Shown: piece after piece, positions 43,425 through 52,582 of the stretch
Layout of the letters: each line of letters opens with the position of its first letter
Position numbering within the stretch: position 1 is the first letter of the stretch
DNA from: Mycobacterium sp. DL
Lineage (GTDB): Bacteria > Actinomycetota > Actinomycetes > Mycobacteriales > Mycobacteriaceae
Assembly (NCBI RefSeq): GCF_039729195.1
Contig: NZ_CP155796.1
Span: forward strand, 5,332,001-5,396,000
Direction of reading: 5' to 3'
DNA: 64,000 bases
Notes under the pieces: model-generated
Databases searched by the model: none
What the model was told of the DNA's origin: nothing
What the model saw: only the letters and a program-made list of their open reading frames with translations
Position numbers and translations under genes: made by a program

Positions 43425-44078
43425 GTGACCACAGCCCGCAGCGTGCGCGCCGATCGCGCCACCGGTACGCAAGAGGCGATCCTGAAGGCAGCTGAGCGTC
43501 TCTACGCGGAACACGGTGTGTTTGCCGTGTCGAACAGGCAGGTCAGTGAAGCGGCGGGGCAGGGCAACAACGCGGCCGTCGGATACCACTTCGGTACCAA
43601 GACCGATCTGGTGCGTGCGATCGAGCACAAGCATCGACTGCCGATCGAGGAGCTCCGGGAACGGCGCATCGCCGACATCGGCGACTCGACACAGATGCGG
43701 GACTGGGTCGCCGCGCTGGTCTGTCCGTTGACCGATCACCTTGCCGCGCTGGGCAATCCGACGTGGTACGCGCGCTTCGCCGCGCAGGTGATGACTGATC
43801 CCGCCTATCACAACATCGTCGTCAAAGACGCGTTGTCGTCACCGTCGCTGGTCCGGGTGCTCGACGGGATCAACACCTGCCTCCCGGATCTTCCCGTCGA
43901 TGTCCGGATCGAGCGCAACATCATGGGACGCAACCTGCTGATGCACAGCTGCGCCGATCGCGAACGGCTGCTGGCACAGGGGTCTCCGGTCGCCCGGACG
44001 TCATGGCAGGCCGCCGCGTCGGGCCTGATCGACGCCATCGTCGGACTCTGGCACGCCCCCGTCACGGTGTTGCCCTGA
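43425..44078 (+). CDS. TetR/AcrR family regulator
   Basis: 217 aa. HTH: GTQEAILKAAERLYAEHGVFAVSNRQVSEAAGQGNNAAVGYHFGTKTDLV, the variant with NNAAVGYHFG that occurs beside P450s and ferredoxins. GTG 43425 chosen; GTG 43404 is in frame (longer N terminus). It sits 1 nt ahead of the ferredoxin gene, so it is co-transcribed with the P450 operon it probably controls. Confidence 0.82.
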   Translation: MTTARSVRADRATGTQEAILKAAERLYAEHGVFAVSNRQVSEAAGQGNNAAVGYHFGTKTDLVRAIEHKHRLPIEELRERRIADIGDSTQMRDWVAALVCPLTDHLAALGNPTWYARFAAQVMTDPAYHNIVVKDALSSPSLVRVLDGINTCLPDLPVDVRIERNIMGRNLLMHSCADRERLLAQGSPVARTSWQAAASGLIDAIVGLWHAPVTVLP

Positions 44079-44079
44079 C

Positions 44080-44274
44080 ATGAAGGTCACCGTCGACCAG
44101 GACAAGTGCGTGTCCTCCGGAATGTGCGTGATGAACGCCGGTGACGTGTTCGATCAGCGCGACGACGACGGCGTGGTGGTGCTGTTGGTCGACGAGCCCG
44201 GACCAGCCCACGCCGAGGAAACCCGCAAGGCCGCGGCCGCCTGCCCGGCCCTGGCCATCCAGATCGAGGAATGA
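44080..44274 (+). CDS. Small [3Fe-4S]-type ferredoxin for a P450
   Basis: 64 aa. Cysteines C10, C16 and C55 (KCVSSGMCVMNA...ACPALAI): C-x5-C-...-CP with the central Cys of a 4Fe-4S site replaced by Ser13, which fits a 3Fe-4S cluster. Such ferredoxins donate electrons to actinobacterial P450s; the P450 gene starts 10 nt downstream. Confidence 0.88.
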   Translation: MKVTVDQDKCVSSGMCVMNAGDVFDQRDDDGVVVLLVDEPGPAHAEETRKAAAACPALAIQIEE

Positions 44275-44284
44275 CGGAGAAGAC

Positions 44285-45520
44285 ATGACAGACACCCTTG
44301 CCGCCGAACATGTTTCGGCCGACGTCCCCGAGTACCCGATGGAGCGGGAAGCCCGCTGCCCGTTCTCGCCGCCGCTGCCGATGCTCGAGATGGGGGAGAG
44401 CCGGCCGCTGTCGCGGGTACGGATCTGGAACGGCGCCACACCCTGGCTGATCACCGGCCACGAGGTGGCGAAGACACTGTTCGCCGATCCCAGGGTCAGT
44501 GTCGACGACCGTCGCGAGGGTTTTCCGCACTGGAACGAGCACATGCTCTCCACGGTGAACAAGCGCCCCCGGTCGGTCTTCACCGCCGATGCCGAGGAAC
44601 ACACCCGGTTCCGCCGGATGTTGTCCAAGCCGTTCACCTTCCGGCGAGTCGAGGCGCTGCGGTCGGCTATTCAGGAGGTCACCGACGAATGCATCGATGA
44701 CATCCTCGCGGGTCCGCAGCCCGCCGACATCGTCGCCAAACTCGCACTGCCCGTGCCGACCAAGGTGATCAGCGAGATGCTCGGCGTGCCCTACGAGGAC
44801 CACGAGTTCTTCCAGCATCACGCCAACGTCGGACTGGCACGCTTTGCGGCCGCGGATGCCATGCAGAAGGGGGCGATGAGCCTTCACAAGTACCTGATCG
44901 ACCTCGTCGAGAAGAAGATGGCCGAGCCGTCCGAGGACGCGGTGTCCGATCTCGCCGAACGGGTGACCGCCGGCGAGATCAGCGTGAAGGAAGCCGCGCA
45001 GTTGGGCACCGGGCTCCTGATCGCCGGCCACGAGACCACCGCCAACATGATCGGCATCGGCGTGCTGGCGTTGCTGGAGAACCCCGAACAGGCTGCGCTA
45101 CTGCGAGATTCCGAGGACCCGAAGTTCATCGCCAACGCCGCCGAGGAGCTGATGCGCTACCTGTCGATCATCCAGAACGGTCAGCGTCGCGTGGCCATCG
45201 AGGACATCGAGATCGCCGGGGAGACCATCAGAGCGGGCGAGGGCATCATCATCGACCTCGCTCCGGCCAACTGGGATGCCGCCGCGTTCCCGCAGCCCGA
45301 CAAGCTCGACTTCACTCGCGACGCCGGCCAGCAACTGGGGTTCGGTTACGGACGGCACCAATGCGTCGGTCAGCAACTCGCCCGCGCCGAACTGCAGATC
45401 GTCTTCCACACGCTGCTGCGCCGCATTCCGACGATGCGGCTGGCGATCCCGTTCGACGAGGTGCCGTTCAAACACGATCGCCTCGCCTACGGCGTCTACG
45501 AACTTCCGGTGGCCTGGTAG
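44285..45520 (+). CDS. Cytochrome P450
   Basis: 411 aa. I-helix AGHETT at 247-252, K-helix E288xxR291 (EELMR), heme Cys360 in FGYGRHQCVGQ. Soluble class I bacterial P450 that hydroxylates with electrons from the adjacent ferredoxin; family number not assignable by eye (CYP105/107-like). It opens a run that continues with amidohydrolase, M24 pair, crotonase, CoA-transferase and SDR, so it may create the first hydroxyl for the pathway. Confidence 0.9.
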   Translation: MTDTLAAEHVSADVPEYPMEREARCPFSPPLPMLEMGESRPLSRVRIWNGATPWLITGHEVAKTLFADPRVSVDDRREGFPHWNEHMLSTVNKRPRSVFTADAEEHTRFRRMLSKPFTFRRVEALRSAIQEVTDECIDDILAGPQPADIVAKLALPVPTKVISEMLGVPYEDHEFFQHHANVGLARFAAADAMQKGAMSLHKYLIDLVEKKMAEPSEDAVSDLAERVTAGEISVKEAAQLGTGLLIAGHETTANMIGIGVLALLENPEQAALLRDSEDPKFIANAAEELMRYLSIIQNGQRRVAIEDIEIAGETIRAGEGIIIDLAPANWDAAAFPQPDKLDFTRDAGQQLGFGYGRHQCVGQQLARAELQIVFHTLLRRIPTMRLAIPFDEVPFKHDRLAYGVYELPVAW

Positions 45521-45571
45521 TCACCGCGCAAATCAACAGCCCTGCACCACAGCCCGATTGGAGCACCAACG

Positions 45572-46777
45572 ATGTCCACTCCGACAGTTCCCTCGCCCAC
45601 CCGCCCGGTGACGACGCTTTATCCCCCCGAAGGATGGGGCGCACCGAAGAACCGCCACGGACACGCCAGTGGCGGTATCGCAGGACTCCCCGAAGGAACC
45701 GAGATCTTCTCGGCGGACAATCACATCTCGGTCGCCGATGACATCTTCTATGAGCGGTTTCCCGAGGAACTCAAGGGCGCGGCCCCGCGCATCTGGTACG
45801 AGGACGGCGCGTACATGGTCGGCATGAAGGGCAAGGCGTGGACCGGCGGCGATTTCGGCCGGGTGCTCATGCAGTACGACGACCTCGCCGGGGCCGCGTC
45901 GAACAACATCGAGGCGCGCATCAAGGAGCTCAAGCAGGACGGCATCGACAAGGAACTGGCCTTCCCGAACGCGGTGCTGGCGCTGTTCCACTACCCGGAC
46001 AAGTCCCTGCGCGAGAGAGTGTTCCGGATCTACAACGAGCACATCGCCGACCTGCAGGAGCGTTCCAACGGTCACTTCAACGGCGTCGGCCTGATCAACT
46101 GGTGGGATCCCCGTGGCACGCGCAGCACCCTCGAGGAGCTGAAGTCCCTGGGACTGCGGACATTCCTGCTGCCGCTCAACCCCGGCAAGGACGACGACGG
46201 CAACATCTACGACTACGGCAGCACCGCCATGGACGCCGTCTGGGACGAGATCGAGGCGGCAGGGTTGCCGGTCAGCCATCACATCGGCGAGACGCCCCCG
46301 AAAACGCCGTGCCAGAACAACAGCGTCGTGGTCGGCATGATGGTCAACGTCGACTCGTTCCGTGAGCAGTTCGCCAAGTACGTGTTCTCCGGCATCCTCG
46401 ATCGGCATCCCTCGCTGAAGATCGGCTGGTTCGAAGGCGGGATCGCCTGGGTGCCGACCGCGCTGCAGGATGCCGAGCACATGCTCGCCTCCTACCGGCA
46501 CATGTTCAACCACCAACTCGAGCACGGCGTTCAGCACTACTGGGACAACCACATGAGCGCCTCGTTCATGGTCGATCCGCTGGGCCTGCAGTTGATCGAC
46601 CGCATCGGTGTCGACAACGTCATGTGGTCCTCGGACTACCCGCACAACGAGAGCACCTTCGGCTACTCCGAGAAGTCGTTGGCGTCGGTCGTCGACGCGG
46701 TGGGTGCGGACGACGCGGTCAAGATCGTCAGCACCAACGTCAAGAAGTTCCTCGGCCTCCCGGTTGACGCGTCGTGA
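45572..46777 (+). CDS. Amidohydrolase family 2 protein
   Basis: 401 aa. FSADNHISV (first metal region, HxH replaced by DNH), LPVSHHIGET, KIGWFEGGIAWVPTAL and MWSSDYPHNES with the conserved catalytic Asp. Paralogue of the 2185 protein. In actinobacterial sterol and terpenoid clusters pairs of such proteins occur with LLM and CoA genes, but function is unknown. ATG 45572 lies 51 nt after the P450; its stop overlaps the M24 GTG by 4 nt. Confidence 0.8.
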   Translation: MSTPTVPSPTRPVTTLYPPEGWGAPKNRHGHASGGIAGLPEGTEIFSADNHISVADDIFYERFPEELKGAAPRIWYEDGAYMVGMKGKAWTGGDFGRVLMQYDDLAGAASNNIEARIKELKQDGIDKELAFPNAVLALFHYPDKSLRERVFRIYNEHIADLQERSNGHFNGVGLINWWDPRGTRSTLEELKSLGLRTFLLPLNPGKDDDGNIYDYGSTAMDAVWDEIEAAGLPVSHHIGETPPKTPCQNNSVVVGMMVNVDSFREQFAKYVFSGILDRHPSLKIGWFEGGIAWVPTALQDAEHMLASYRHMFNHQLEHGVQHYWDNHMSASFMVDPLGLQLIDRIGVDNVMWSSDYPHNESTFGYSEKSLASVVDAVGADDAVKIVSTNVKKFLGLPVDAS

Positions 46778-48048
46778 CGGCGACGACGTCCGCTCGATCC
46801 GGTGTCACCCGGATCGCCCGAACCGGGCATACGTGGCTGGACATCCCCGAGAAGCCCGACTTCGCCCGGTTACGAAGAGAAGTCGGTGTACGTCTGCACG
46901 CCGCAATGGCCGACCAGGGCGTGGATGCGCTGGTGTTGCTGGGTAACGGCAACGTCATGTACGCGACGGGGATCAGCTGGCCGCTGGCAGACGCGGGGTT
47001 GTCACATGTCGAGCGACCGGTAGCAGTCGTGCTGGCCGACGACGAGCACCCGCATCTGTTCCTGCCCTTCCGCGAGGGTTCGGCGATGGAGTCAGATCTG
47101 CCCGATGATCACCTACACGGGCCGGTCTATCTGGAGTTCGACGAAGGTGTCGCCGAGTTCGCGAAGACATTGACCCAACTGATCCCGGCCGGCGCGACAG
47201 TCGCAACCGACGAGCTGACCGGGGCGATGCGGCGGGCGGGCAGTGCGCTGTTCTCCAGCGCGCCGGTGGATGCCGCCCCGGCGGTCGGCGCCGCGAAACT
47301 GGTCAAGACTATCGACCAGGTCGCTTGTGTCCGGCGAGCGTGTCAGATCACCGAACAGGCGGTCGCCGAGATTCAGAAGTCGCTGGCCCCTGGTGAACGT
47401 CAGATCGACCTATCGGCTGAATTCGTGCGCCGCACTTTCGAACTCGGCGCCACCACCAACATGTTCGATTCCATCTGGCAGGTCATGCCCTCGTCGAGAG
47501 CGGAGGGAACCTGGACCACCACCGGCGATCTGGCCCTGCCCCTGCTGACGACCGAACGCGAGATCCAGCAGGGTGACGTGCTGTGGACAGATGTGTCCAT
47601 CGCGTATCACGGCTACTGCTCCGACCACGGGCGCACCTGGATCGTCGGTCAGGATCCGACACCGACTCAGCAGAAGCAGTTCGACAAGTGGAGCGAGATT
47701 GTCGATGCCGTGCTCGCGGTGACCAAAGCCGGTGCGACCTGCGGTGACCTCGGGCGTGCGGCGACGGCGGCCGCCGGGGGTGAGAAACCGTGGCTGCCGC
47801 ACTTCTATCTGGGCCATGGCATCGGGACCGGCGCAGCCGAAATGCCGATGATCGGAACCGATCTCGGGCAGACCTGGGACGACAACTTCGTCTTCCCTGC
47901 CGGCATGCTATTGGTGCTCGAACCGCTGGTCTGGGAGGACGGTACCGGCGGCTATCGCGGCGAGGAGATCGTGGTGGTCACCGAGGGCGGTTGGATGCCG
48001 CTGACCGACTATCCCTACGACCCGTACGAGGTGCCCCGTGGGAACTGA
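46774..48048 (+). CDS. M24 family metallopeptidase-fold protein, metal ligands intact
   Basis: 424 aa. Creatinase-like N domain (residues 30-170) and pita-bread C domain. Metal ligands: Asp273 (LWTDVS), Asp284 (YCSDHGR), His348 (LGHGIG), Glu383 (LVLEPLVW) and Glu397/398 (RGEEIVVV). M24 proteins include prolidases, creatinase, ectoine hydrolase and the DMSP lyase DddP, so a non-peptide substrate is possible. GTG 46774. It overlaps the next, degenerate paralogue by 11 nt. Confidence 0.85.
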   Translation: MTATTSARSGVTRIARTGHTWLDIPEKPDFARLRREVGVRLHAAMADQGVDALVLLGNGNVMYATGISWPLADAGLSHVERPVAVVLADDEHPHLFLPFREGSAMESDLPDDHLHGPVYLEFDEGVAEFAKTLTQLIPAGATVATDELTGAMRRAGSALFSSAPVDAAPAVGAAKLVKTIDQVACVRRACQITEQAVAEIQKSLAPGERQIDLSAEFVRRTFELGATTNMFDSIWQVMPSSRAEGTWTTTGDLALPLLTTEREIQQGDVLWTDVSIAYHGYCSDHGRTWIVGQDPTPTQQKQFDKWSEIVDAVLAVTKAGATCGDLGRAATAAAGGEKPWLPHFYLGHGIGTGAAEMPMIGTDLGQTWDDNFVFPAGMLLVLEPLVWEDGTGGYRGEEIVVVTEGGWMPLTDYPYDPYEVPRGN

Positions 48049-49171
48049 GATCGAAGCCGACGGCCGCGCTCTGCGTTTTAGCCGCCGGGAGCGTGCTCTC
48101 GCTCAGATGGAGGTCTACGACCTCGACATGCTGGTACTCGGCAGGCAGGCCAACGTCCGCTACATCTCCGGTGCCCCGCAGCTGTGGGTGGTCGGCACCC
48201 GCCCGTTCGGGCCGATCTGCGAGTTCGTGCGTGCTACCGGCGAGATCCACCTCAACAGCACGTGGGACGAGGGTATCCCCGAGGAGATCCCGCACGAGAA
48301 TCTGTACGGGTTCGCGTGGAACCCGATGACATTGGTCGGCATACTGCAGAACATCAAGGGTGCCGACAGTATGCGACGCGTCGGAACCGATGCGTTGACA
48401 CCGATGTTCGCAAAACTGCTGCCGATGGCCTTCCCCAACGCGGAGTTGATCGATGCCGAGCCGGCCATGCAGGCTGCCCGCCGGATCAAGACGCCCGAGG
48501 AAGTCCACGCGTTGCGTCGTGCGCTGCTGGTCGCCGAGGAGGGCATCGCCGCGGGAGCCGCCGCCTTGGGGCCGGGCACCACGGAGCAGGCCCTCGCCGG
48601 CGCCGTGCTGGAGGCTGAGGCCGCCGGTGGAGTGAGTACGCCGGCGACCCAGGATGCGGCCTGGGTGACGTCGAGGCAGCATCCGTGGCGCCGCTCCGAC
48701 GGTGACGGCCTGGTGCGTGACGGCGACCTGGTGGCGTTGTCGGCCGGGGTGTTGGCGGACGGATATGTCGCCGAGGTCGCCCGCACGCTCTTTGTCGGTG
48801 AGCCGACCGACGCCGTGCGGACGCTTTACCGGCGGCGCGACGACCTGTGGGACAGGTTGGTCGAGGCCTGCCGGCCCGGCCTGACCACGAGCGGGCTGTT
48901 GGATGCCTACCAGAAGGCCGGTGAACATCTTCCGGCGATGCCGGTGGCGCACGGCCTCGGACTGGGTTTCGACCCACCGGTGGTATCACCGAGTCTGCGG
49001 GCGACCGCGGAGGCCGACATTCTCGAGGAGGGCATGGTGCTTGCGGTCACCGCCTACGTGTGGGAACAGGGTGTCGGCGCGGTGTTTACCCGCGACGCGG
49101 TCCTGATCACCGCCGACAGCGCTGAAATCCTCTCGACCGCACCGGCTTACGGCGAGTCTGTTCATGGCTGA
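48038..49171 (+). CDS. M24-fold protein without metal ligands (pseudoenzyme)
   Basis: 377 aa, collinear with the previous gene. Aligned positions: Asp273 becomes Ser235 (LVALSAG), Asp284 becomes Glu246 (YVAEVAR), His348 is kept as His305 (AHGLGLG), Glu383 becomes Thr338 (LAVTAYVW), and Glu398 becomes Asp353 (TRDAVLIT). At least three of five ligands are changed, so it cannot bind the dimetal site normally. Probably a structural partner of the intact neighbour. GTG 48038. Confidence 0.8.
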   Translation: MGTEIEADGRALRFSRRERALAQMEVYDLDMLVLGRQANVRYISGAPQLWVVGTRPFGPICEFVRATGEIHLNSTWDEGIPEEIPHENLYGFAWNPMTLVGILQNIKGADSMRRVGTDALTPMFAKLLPMAFPNAELIDAEPAMQAARRIKTPEEVHALRRALLVAEEGIAAGAAALGPGTTEQALAGAVLEAEAAGGVSTPATQDAAWVTSRQHPWRRSDGDGLVRDGDLVALSAGVLADGYVAEVARTLFVGEPTDAVRTLYRRRDDLWDRLVEACRPGLTTSGLLDAYQKAGEHLPAMPVAHGLGLGFDPPVVSPSLRATAEADILEEGMVLAVTAYVWEQGVGAVFTRDAVLITADSAEILSTAPAYGESVHG

Positions 49172-50123
49172 GCGGCCGTCTCCCGAGGAGATCATCCTCT
49201 ACGAGAAGGATCCCAGGACCAAGATCGCCACCATCACCTTCAACCGTCCGGAGTTCCTCAACGCGCCGACGTCCATGGCGCGGTTGCGCTATGCCGATGT
49301 GCTGCGTGCGGCCAACACCGACAACGACGTGAAGGTGGTGATCATCCGCGGCGTCGGTGACAACCTGGGCAGCGGCGCCGACCTTCCCGAGTTCATGGAG
49401 GGCAACGACAATCCGTCCGCGCGGCTGGCCGAACTGCGGCTCGAGGATGACGGCGTCGGCGAGGTCACCTATCCCCCCAAGGGCACGTTCCGCAACGGCG
49501 CCACCATCAGCTCCTGGTACGCGAACTCACAGGCCGGCAACCGCGCGCTGCAGGACTTCAAGAAGATCAGCATCGTCGAGGCCAAAGGGTATTGCTACGG
49601 CTGGCACTTCTACCAGTGCGCTGACGCCGACCTGGTGATCTCGTCGGACGACGCGCTGTTCGGCCACCCATCGTTCCGTTACCACGGCTGGGGTCCGCGC
49701 ATGTGGACCTGGGTGCAGATGATGGGGCTGCGCAAGTTCCAGGAGATGGTCTTCACCGGACGTCCGTTCACCGCTGCCGAGATGTATGACTGCAACTTCC
49801 TGAACAAGGTGGTCACGCGTGACCAGTTGGAGGCCGAGACTCTGAAGTACGCCCAGGCCTGCGCTCGGAATCGGCCGGTGGACACCGTGTTCCAGCAGAA
49901 GATGTTCTTCGAGATCTTCAAACAGCAGCAGGGCGAGTACATGGGCAGCCTGCTCAGCGCGTTCTTCGAGTCGATGGGCAACGGGGTCGCCAACGACAGC
50001 GACGACGACCTCGACATGTTCGAGTCGATCGACTCCGGCCTGTCCGCCGCGGTCAACGACAACGACAGCAAGTTCCCGCCCGAGTTCCGGCTGAGCAAAC
50101 GCAACCGGGCCAAGGAGGACTAG
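49164..50123 (+). CDS. Crotonase-family protein (enoyl-CoA hydratase-like)
   Basis: 319 aa, longer than a typical 260-aa hydratase. ITFNRPEFLNAPT; first oxyanion loop NLGSGADLPEF; a 40-residue insertion (DGVGEVTYPPKGTFRNG) before AKGYCYGWHFYQCADADLVI; then FGHPSFRYHGWGPRMWTW at the active site. The tail KFPPEFRLSKRNRAKED is extra. Activity (hydratase, lyase or isomerase) cannot be decided. Overlaps the M24-like stop by 8 nt. Confidence 0.82.
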   Translation: MAERPSPEEIILYEKDPRTKIATITFNRPEFLNAPTSMARLRYADVLRAANTDNDVKVVIIRGVGDNLGSGADLPEFMEGNDNPSARLAELRLEDDGVGEVTYPPKGTFRNGATISSWYANSQAGNRALQDFKKISIVEAKGYCYGWHFYQCADADLVISSDDALFGHPSFRYHGWGPRMWTWVQMMGLRKFQEMVFTGRPFTAAEMYDCNFLNKVVTRDQLEAETLKYAQACARNRPVDTVFQQKMFFEIFKQQQGEYMGSLLSAFFESMGNGVANDSDDDLDMFESIDSGLSAAVNDNDSKFPPEFRLSKRNRAKED

Positions 50124-50130
50124 AGCTTCG

Positions 50131-52572
50131 GTGTCCTCCGTGCCTGATCCGCCACTCTCCGGCTACGTCGTCGTCGACCTGTCCAGTGGGATCGCCGGCG
50201 CCTACTGCACCAAACTACTCGCCGACGGCGGCGCTGAGATCGTCAAAGTCGAGACACCACAAGGTGATCCACTGCGCGCCTGGTCGGCGTCGGGGGCGGA
50301 GATCGCCGACGGCGCCGACGGCGCGCTGTTCAGCTACCTGGCGTGTTCCAAGCGCAGCGTGGTCGCCGACGCGACGTCGGACGGCGACTTCGTCAACGCG
50401 CTGCTCGCCGATGCGGACGCGGTCGTGTGGTCGCGGGGTTCGAGCCTGGCCGAGCATCCCGACTTCAGCCCCGAGGCGATCCGAGACCGGCACCCGCACC
50501 TGACCGTCACCGCGATCACGGCGTTCGGCCTCGGGGGCCCTTGGAGTGACCGTCCGGCAACGGAATTCACACTGCAGGCGTGGTCGGGTGGCATCGTCGG
50601 CCTCGGTCGCGGCGCCCCGGACCGGGCGCCGGTCTACGTCGGTGGACAGGTCGGGGAGTACCTGGCCGGCGCGTACGCCAGCGCGGCCACGCTGACCTCG
50701 CGGATACGGGGCGGCGCCGAACTGGTCGACCTGTCGATGCTGGAGACGGCGATACTTGGGCTGACCTACTACCCGGTGAGCTACTTCGAGATGCTGGGCA
50801 GGCCGTGGCGCGATGCGCGCAGGCTGACCGTTCCCGGCATCGCGCGCGCGAAGGACGGACTGGTCGATATCGGGTGCGGCACCGCCCAGCAGTGGTTCGA
50901 CCTGTGCGCGATGACCGGCCATCAGGAGTGGATCGACGAGGAGTCGCCGCTGTCGATCACGCAGCAGGCCAACGAGCGAGCCGACGACCTCTACGCCTGG
51001 GTGGCCGACCAGACCGTGGCCGAGATCAGAGATCTTGCAACCGCGTTCCGCATCCCGAACGCCCCGGTCGCCCATGGTGCGAACGTGGACTCGCTGGACC
51101 ACTTCGTCGCGCGCGGCTCGTTCATCCTCAACCCCCGTGACGGCTTCACCCAGCCCGGTCCGCCGTACCGCCTGGCGCCCGCGGTGCTGCGGCCCCCGGA
51201 GCCGGCCCCGCGCCTCGGCGAGCACACTGAGCTCTACCGCTCGCGGAATAGCATTCCTGGTCGCGATTCCGGCTCGCCGGCAGCCAGGAATGCTATTCCG
51301 CGGGAGGTGCCCTCAATTCCGGGGCGCGAGGGGTTGCCGCTCGAGGGCGTCCGGGTGATCGACATGACAACGTTCTGGGCCGGCCCGAGTTGTACCCATC
51401 TGATGGCCATGCTGGGCGCCGATGTCATCCACGTCGAGTCGACCCGGCACCCCGACGGCACCCGCCTGATCGCCGGCATCCCTGTCACCGAGGAACTCTG
51501 GTGGGAGCGATCGCCGATCTTCTCCGGGCTGAACACGAACAAGCGGGGCGTGACGCTGGATCTGCAGAGTGCCGCGGGCCGCGAGGTGCTCAACCGGTTG
51601 ATCGCGACCGCCGACGTGGTGGTCGAGAACTTCACCCCGCGCGTGCTCGAGAGCATGGGGCTGACATACGACGCGGTGAAGGCGATCCGGTCGGATGTGA
51701 TCATGGTGCGGATGCCGGGGTTCGGGCTCGACGGACCATGGCGGGACAACCCGGCATTCGCCTACGTCATCGAGGCTGCCGCCGGCATCAGCTGGCTGAC
51801 GGGATATCGCGACCTCAACCCGTTCGAGCCGTACTCGGTCGGTGACCCCAACGCCGGAATCCACGCGTTCAACGCGGTGCTGCTCGCGCTGGAGCATCGA
51901 CGCCGCACGGGCGACGGAGTGATGGTGGAGGCGGCGATGGTCGACGCCGCCCTCAACGTCGCCGCCGAGCAGGTGATCGAGCACTCGGCCTACGGTGCCC
52001 TGCTGGAACGCGACGGGAACCGGGGGCCGACGGCGGCACCGCAGAATGTGTACCGTACCAACGAGATCGACGAGTTCGGCCGCCTCGACAGCTGGGTGGC
52101 GGTGGCGGTGGCCACCGACGCGCACTGGGGTGGATTACGTGATGCGCTCGGGCGACCCGAGTGGGCGATGTCGGACGAGTTCACCACCGCATCGGGCCGA
52201 CGCGCCCACCACGATCTGATCGACCGGCATCTCTCGCAGTGGTGCAGTGAGCGCGCCGGTGACGAGATCGTGGAGGCGCTGTGGGCCAACGGGGTTCCGG
52301 TCGGCACGGTGCTGCAGCCGCACCGGCAGAGCGGGCTGCCTCAGTTGTCACATCGCGAGTTCTTCGAATCGGTCGAGCACCCGGTCAATCCCGCCACCAG
52401 GCACACCACCATGCCGTTCCGCTTCACCCGCGGGCCTCGGCGGGTGCACCGGACCGCGGCGCCGCTGCTCGGTGAGCACAATCACGACGTGCTGAGCGAA
52501 CTCGGGCTCACCGACGACGAGATCGCCCGGCTCGAGGCCGACGGGGTCATCGGCACGTCGCCGGCCCGATAG
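50131..52572 (+). CDS. Double-domain CaiB/BaiF CoA-transferase
   Basis: 813 aa, two tandem family III domains: 1 to about 365 and about 405 to 813. The second keeps the catalytic Asp (SVGDPNAG, D572); in the first the position reads GQVGEYLAG, Glu176 instead of Asp. The linker (around residues 370-395) is encoded by the hairpin repeat at 51242-51302. GTG 50131. Such fused proteins occur in acyl-CoA racemase-type and steroid clusters, where one half is catalytic. Probably moves CoA onto the substrate of the crotonase and SDR either side. Confidence 0.87.
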   Translation: MSSVPDPPLSGYVVVDLSSGIAGAYCTKLLADGGAEIVKVETPQGDPLRAWSASGAEIADGADGALFSYLACSKRSVVADATSDGDFVNALLADADAVVWSRGSSLAEHPDFSPEAIRDRHPHLTVTAITAFGLGGPWSDRPATEFTLQAWSGGIVGLGRGAPDRAPVYVGGQVGEYLAGAYASAATLTSRIRGGAELVDLSMLETAILGLTYYPVSYFEMLGRPWRDARRLTVPGIARAKDGLVDIGCGTAQQWFDLCAMTGHQEWIDEESPLSITQQANERADDLYAWVADQTVAEIRDLATAFRIPNAPVAHGANVDSLDHFVARGSFILNPRDGFTQPGPPYRLAPAVLRPPEPAPRLGEHTELYRSRNSIPGRDSGSPAARNAIPREVPSIPGREGLPLEGVRVIDMTTFWAGPSCTHLMAMLGADVIHVESTRHPDGTRLIAGIPVTEELWWERSPIFSGLNTNKRGVTLDLQSAAGREVLNRLIATADVVVENFTPRVLESMGLTYDAVKAIRSDVIMVRMPGFGLDGPWRDNPAFAYVIEAAAGISWLTGYRDLNPFEPYSVGDPNAGIHAFNAVLLALEHRRRTGDGVMVEAAMVDAALNVAAEQVIEHSAYGALLERDGNRGPTAAPQNVYRTNEIDEFGRLDSWVAVAVATDAHWGGLRDALGRPEWAMSDEFTTASGRRAHHDLIDRHLSQWCSERAGDEIVEALWANGVPVGTVLQPHRQSGLPQLSHREFFESVEHPVNPATRHTTMPFRFTRGPRRVHRTAAPLLGEHNHDVLSELGLTDDEIARLEADGVIGTSPAR
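51242..51302. repeat. Hairpin repeat element, copy B, inside the CoA-transferase gene
   Basis: Arms CGCGGAATAGCATTCCTGG (51242-51260) and CCAGGAATGCTATTCCGCG (51284-51302) are a perfect 19-bp inverted repeat around a 23-nt loop. Same arm sequence as copy A at 24556-24618. It is read through in frame as linker residues (RNSIPGRDSGSPAARNAIPRE) between two CoA-transferase domains, so it is tolerated in protein. Confidence 0.8.
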
Positions 52573-52582
52573 CCTCATCGAC

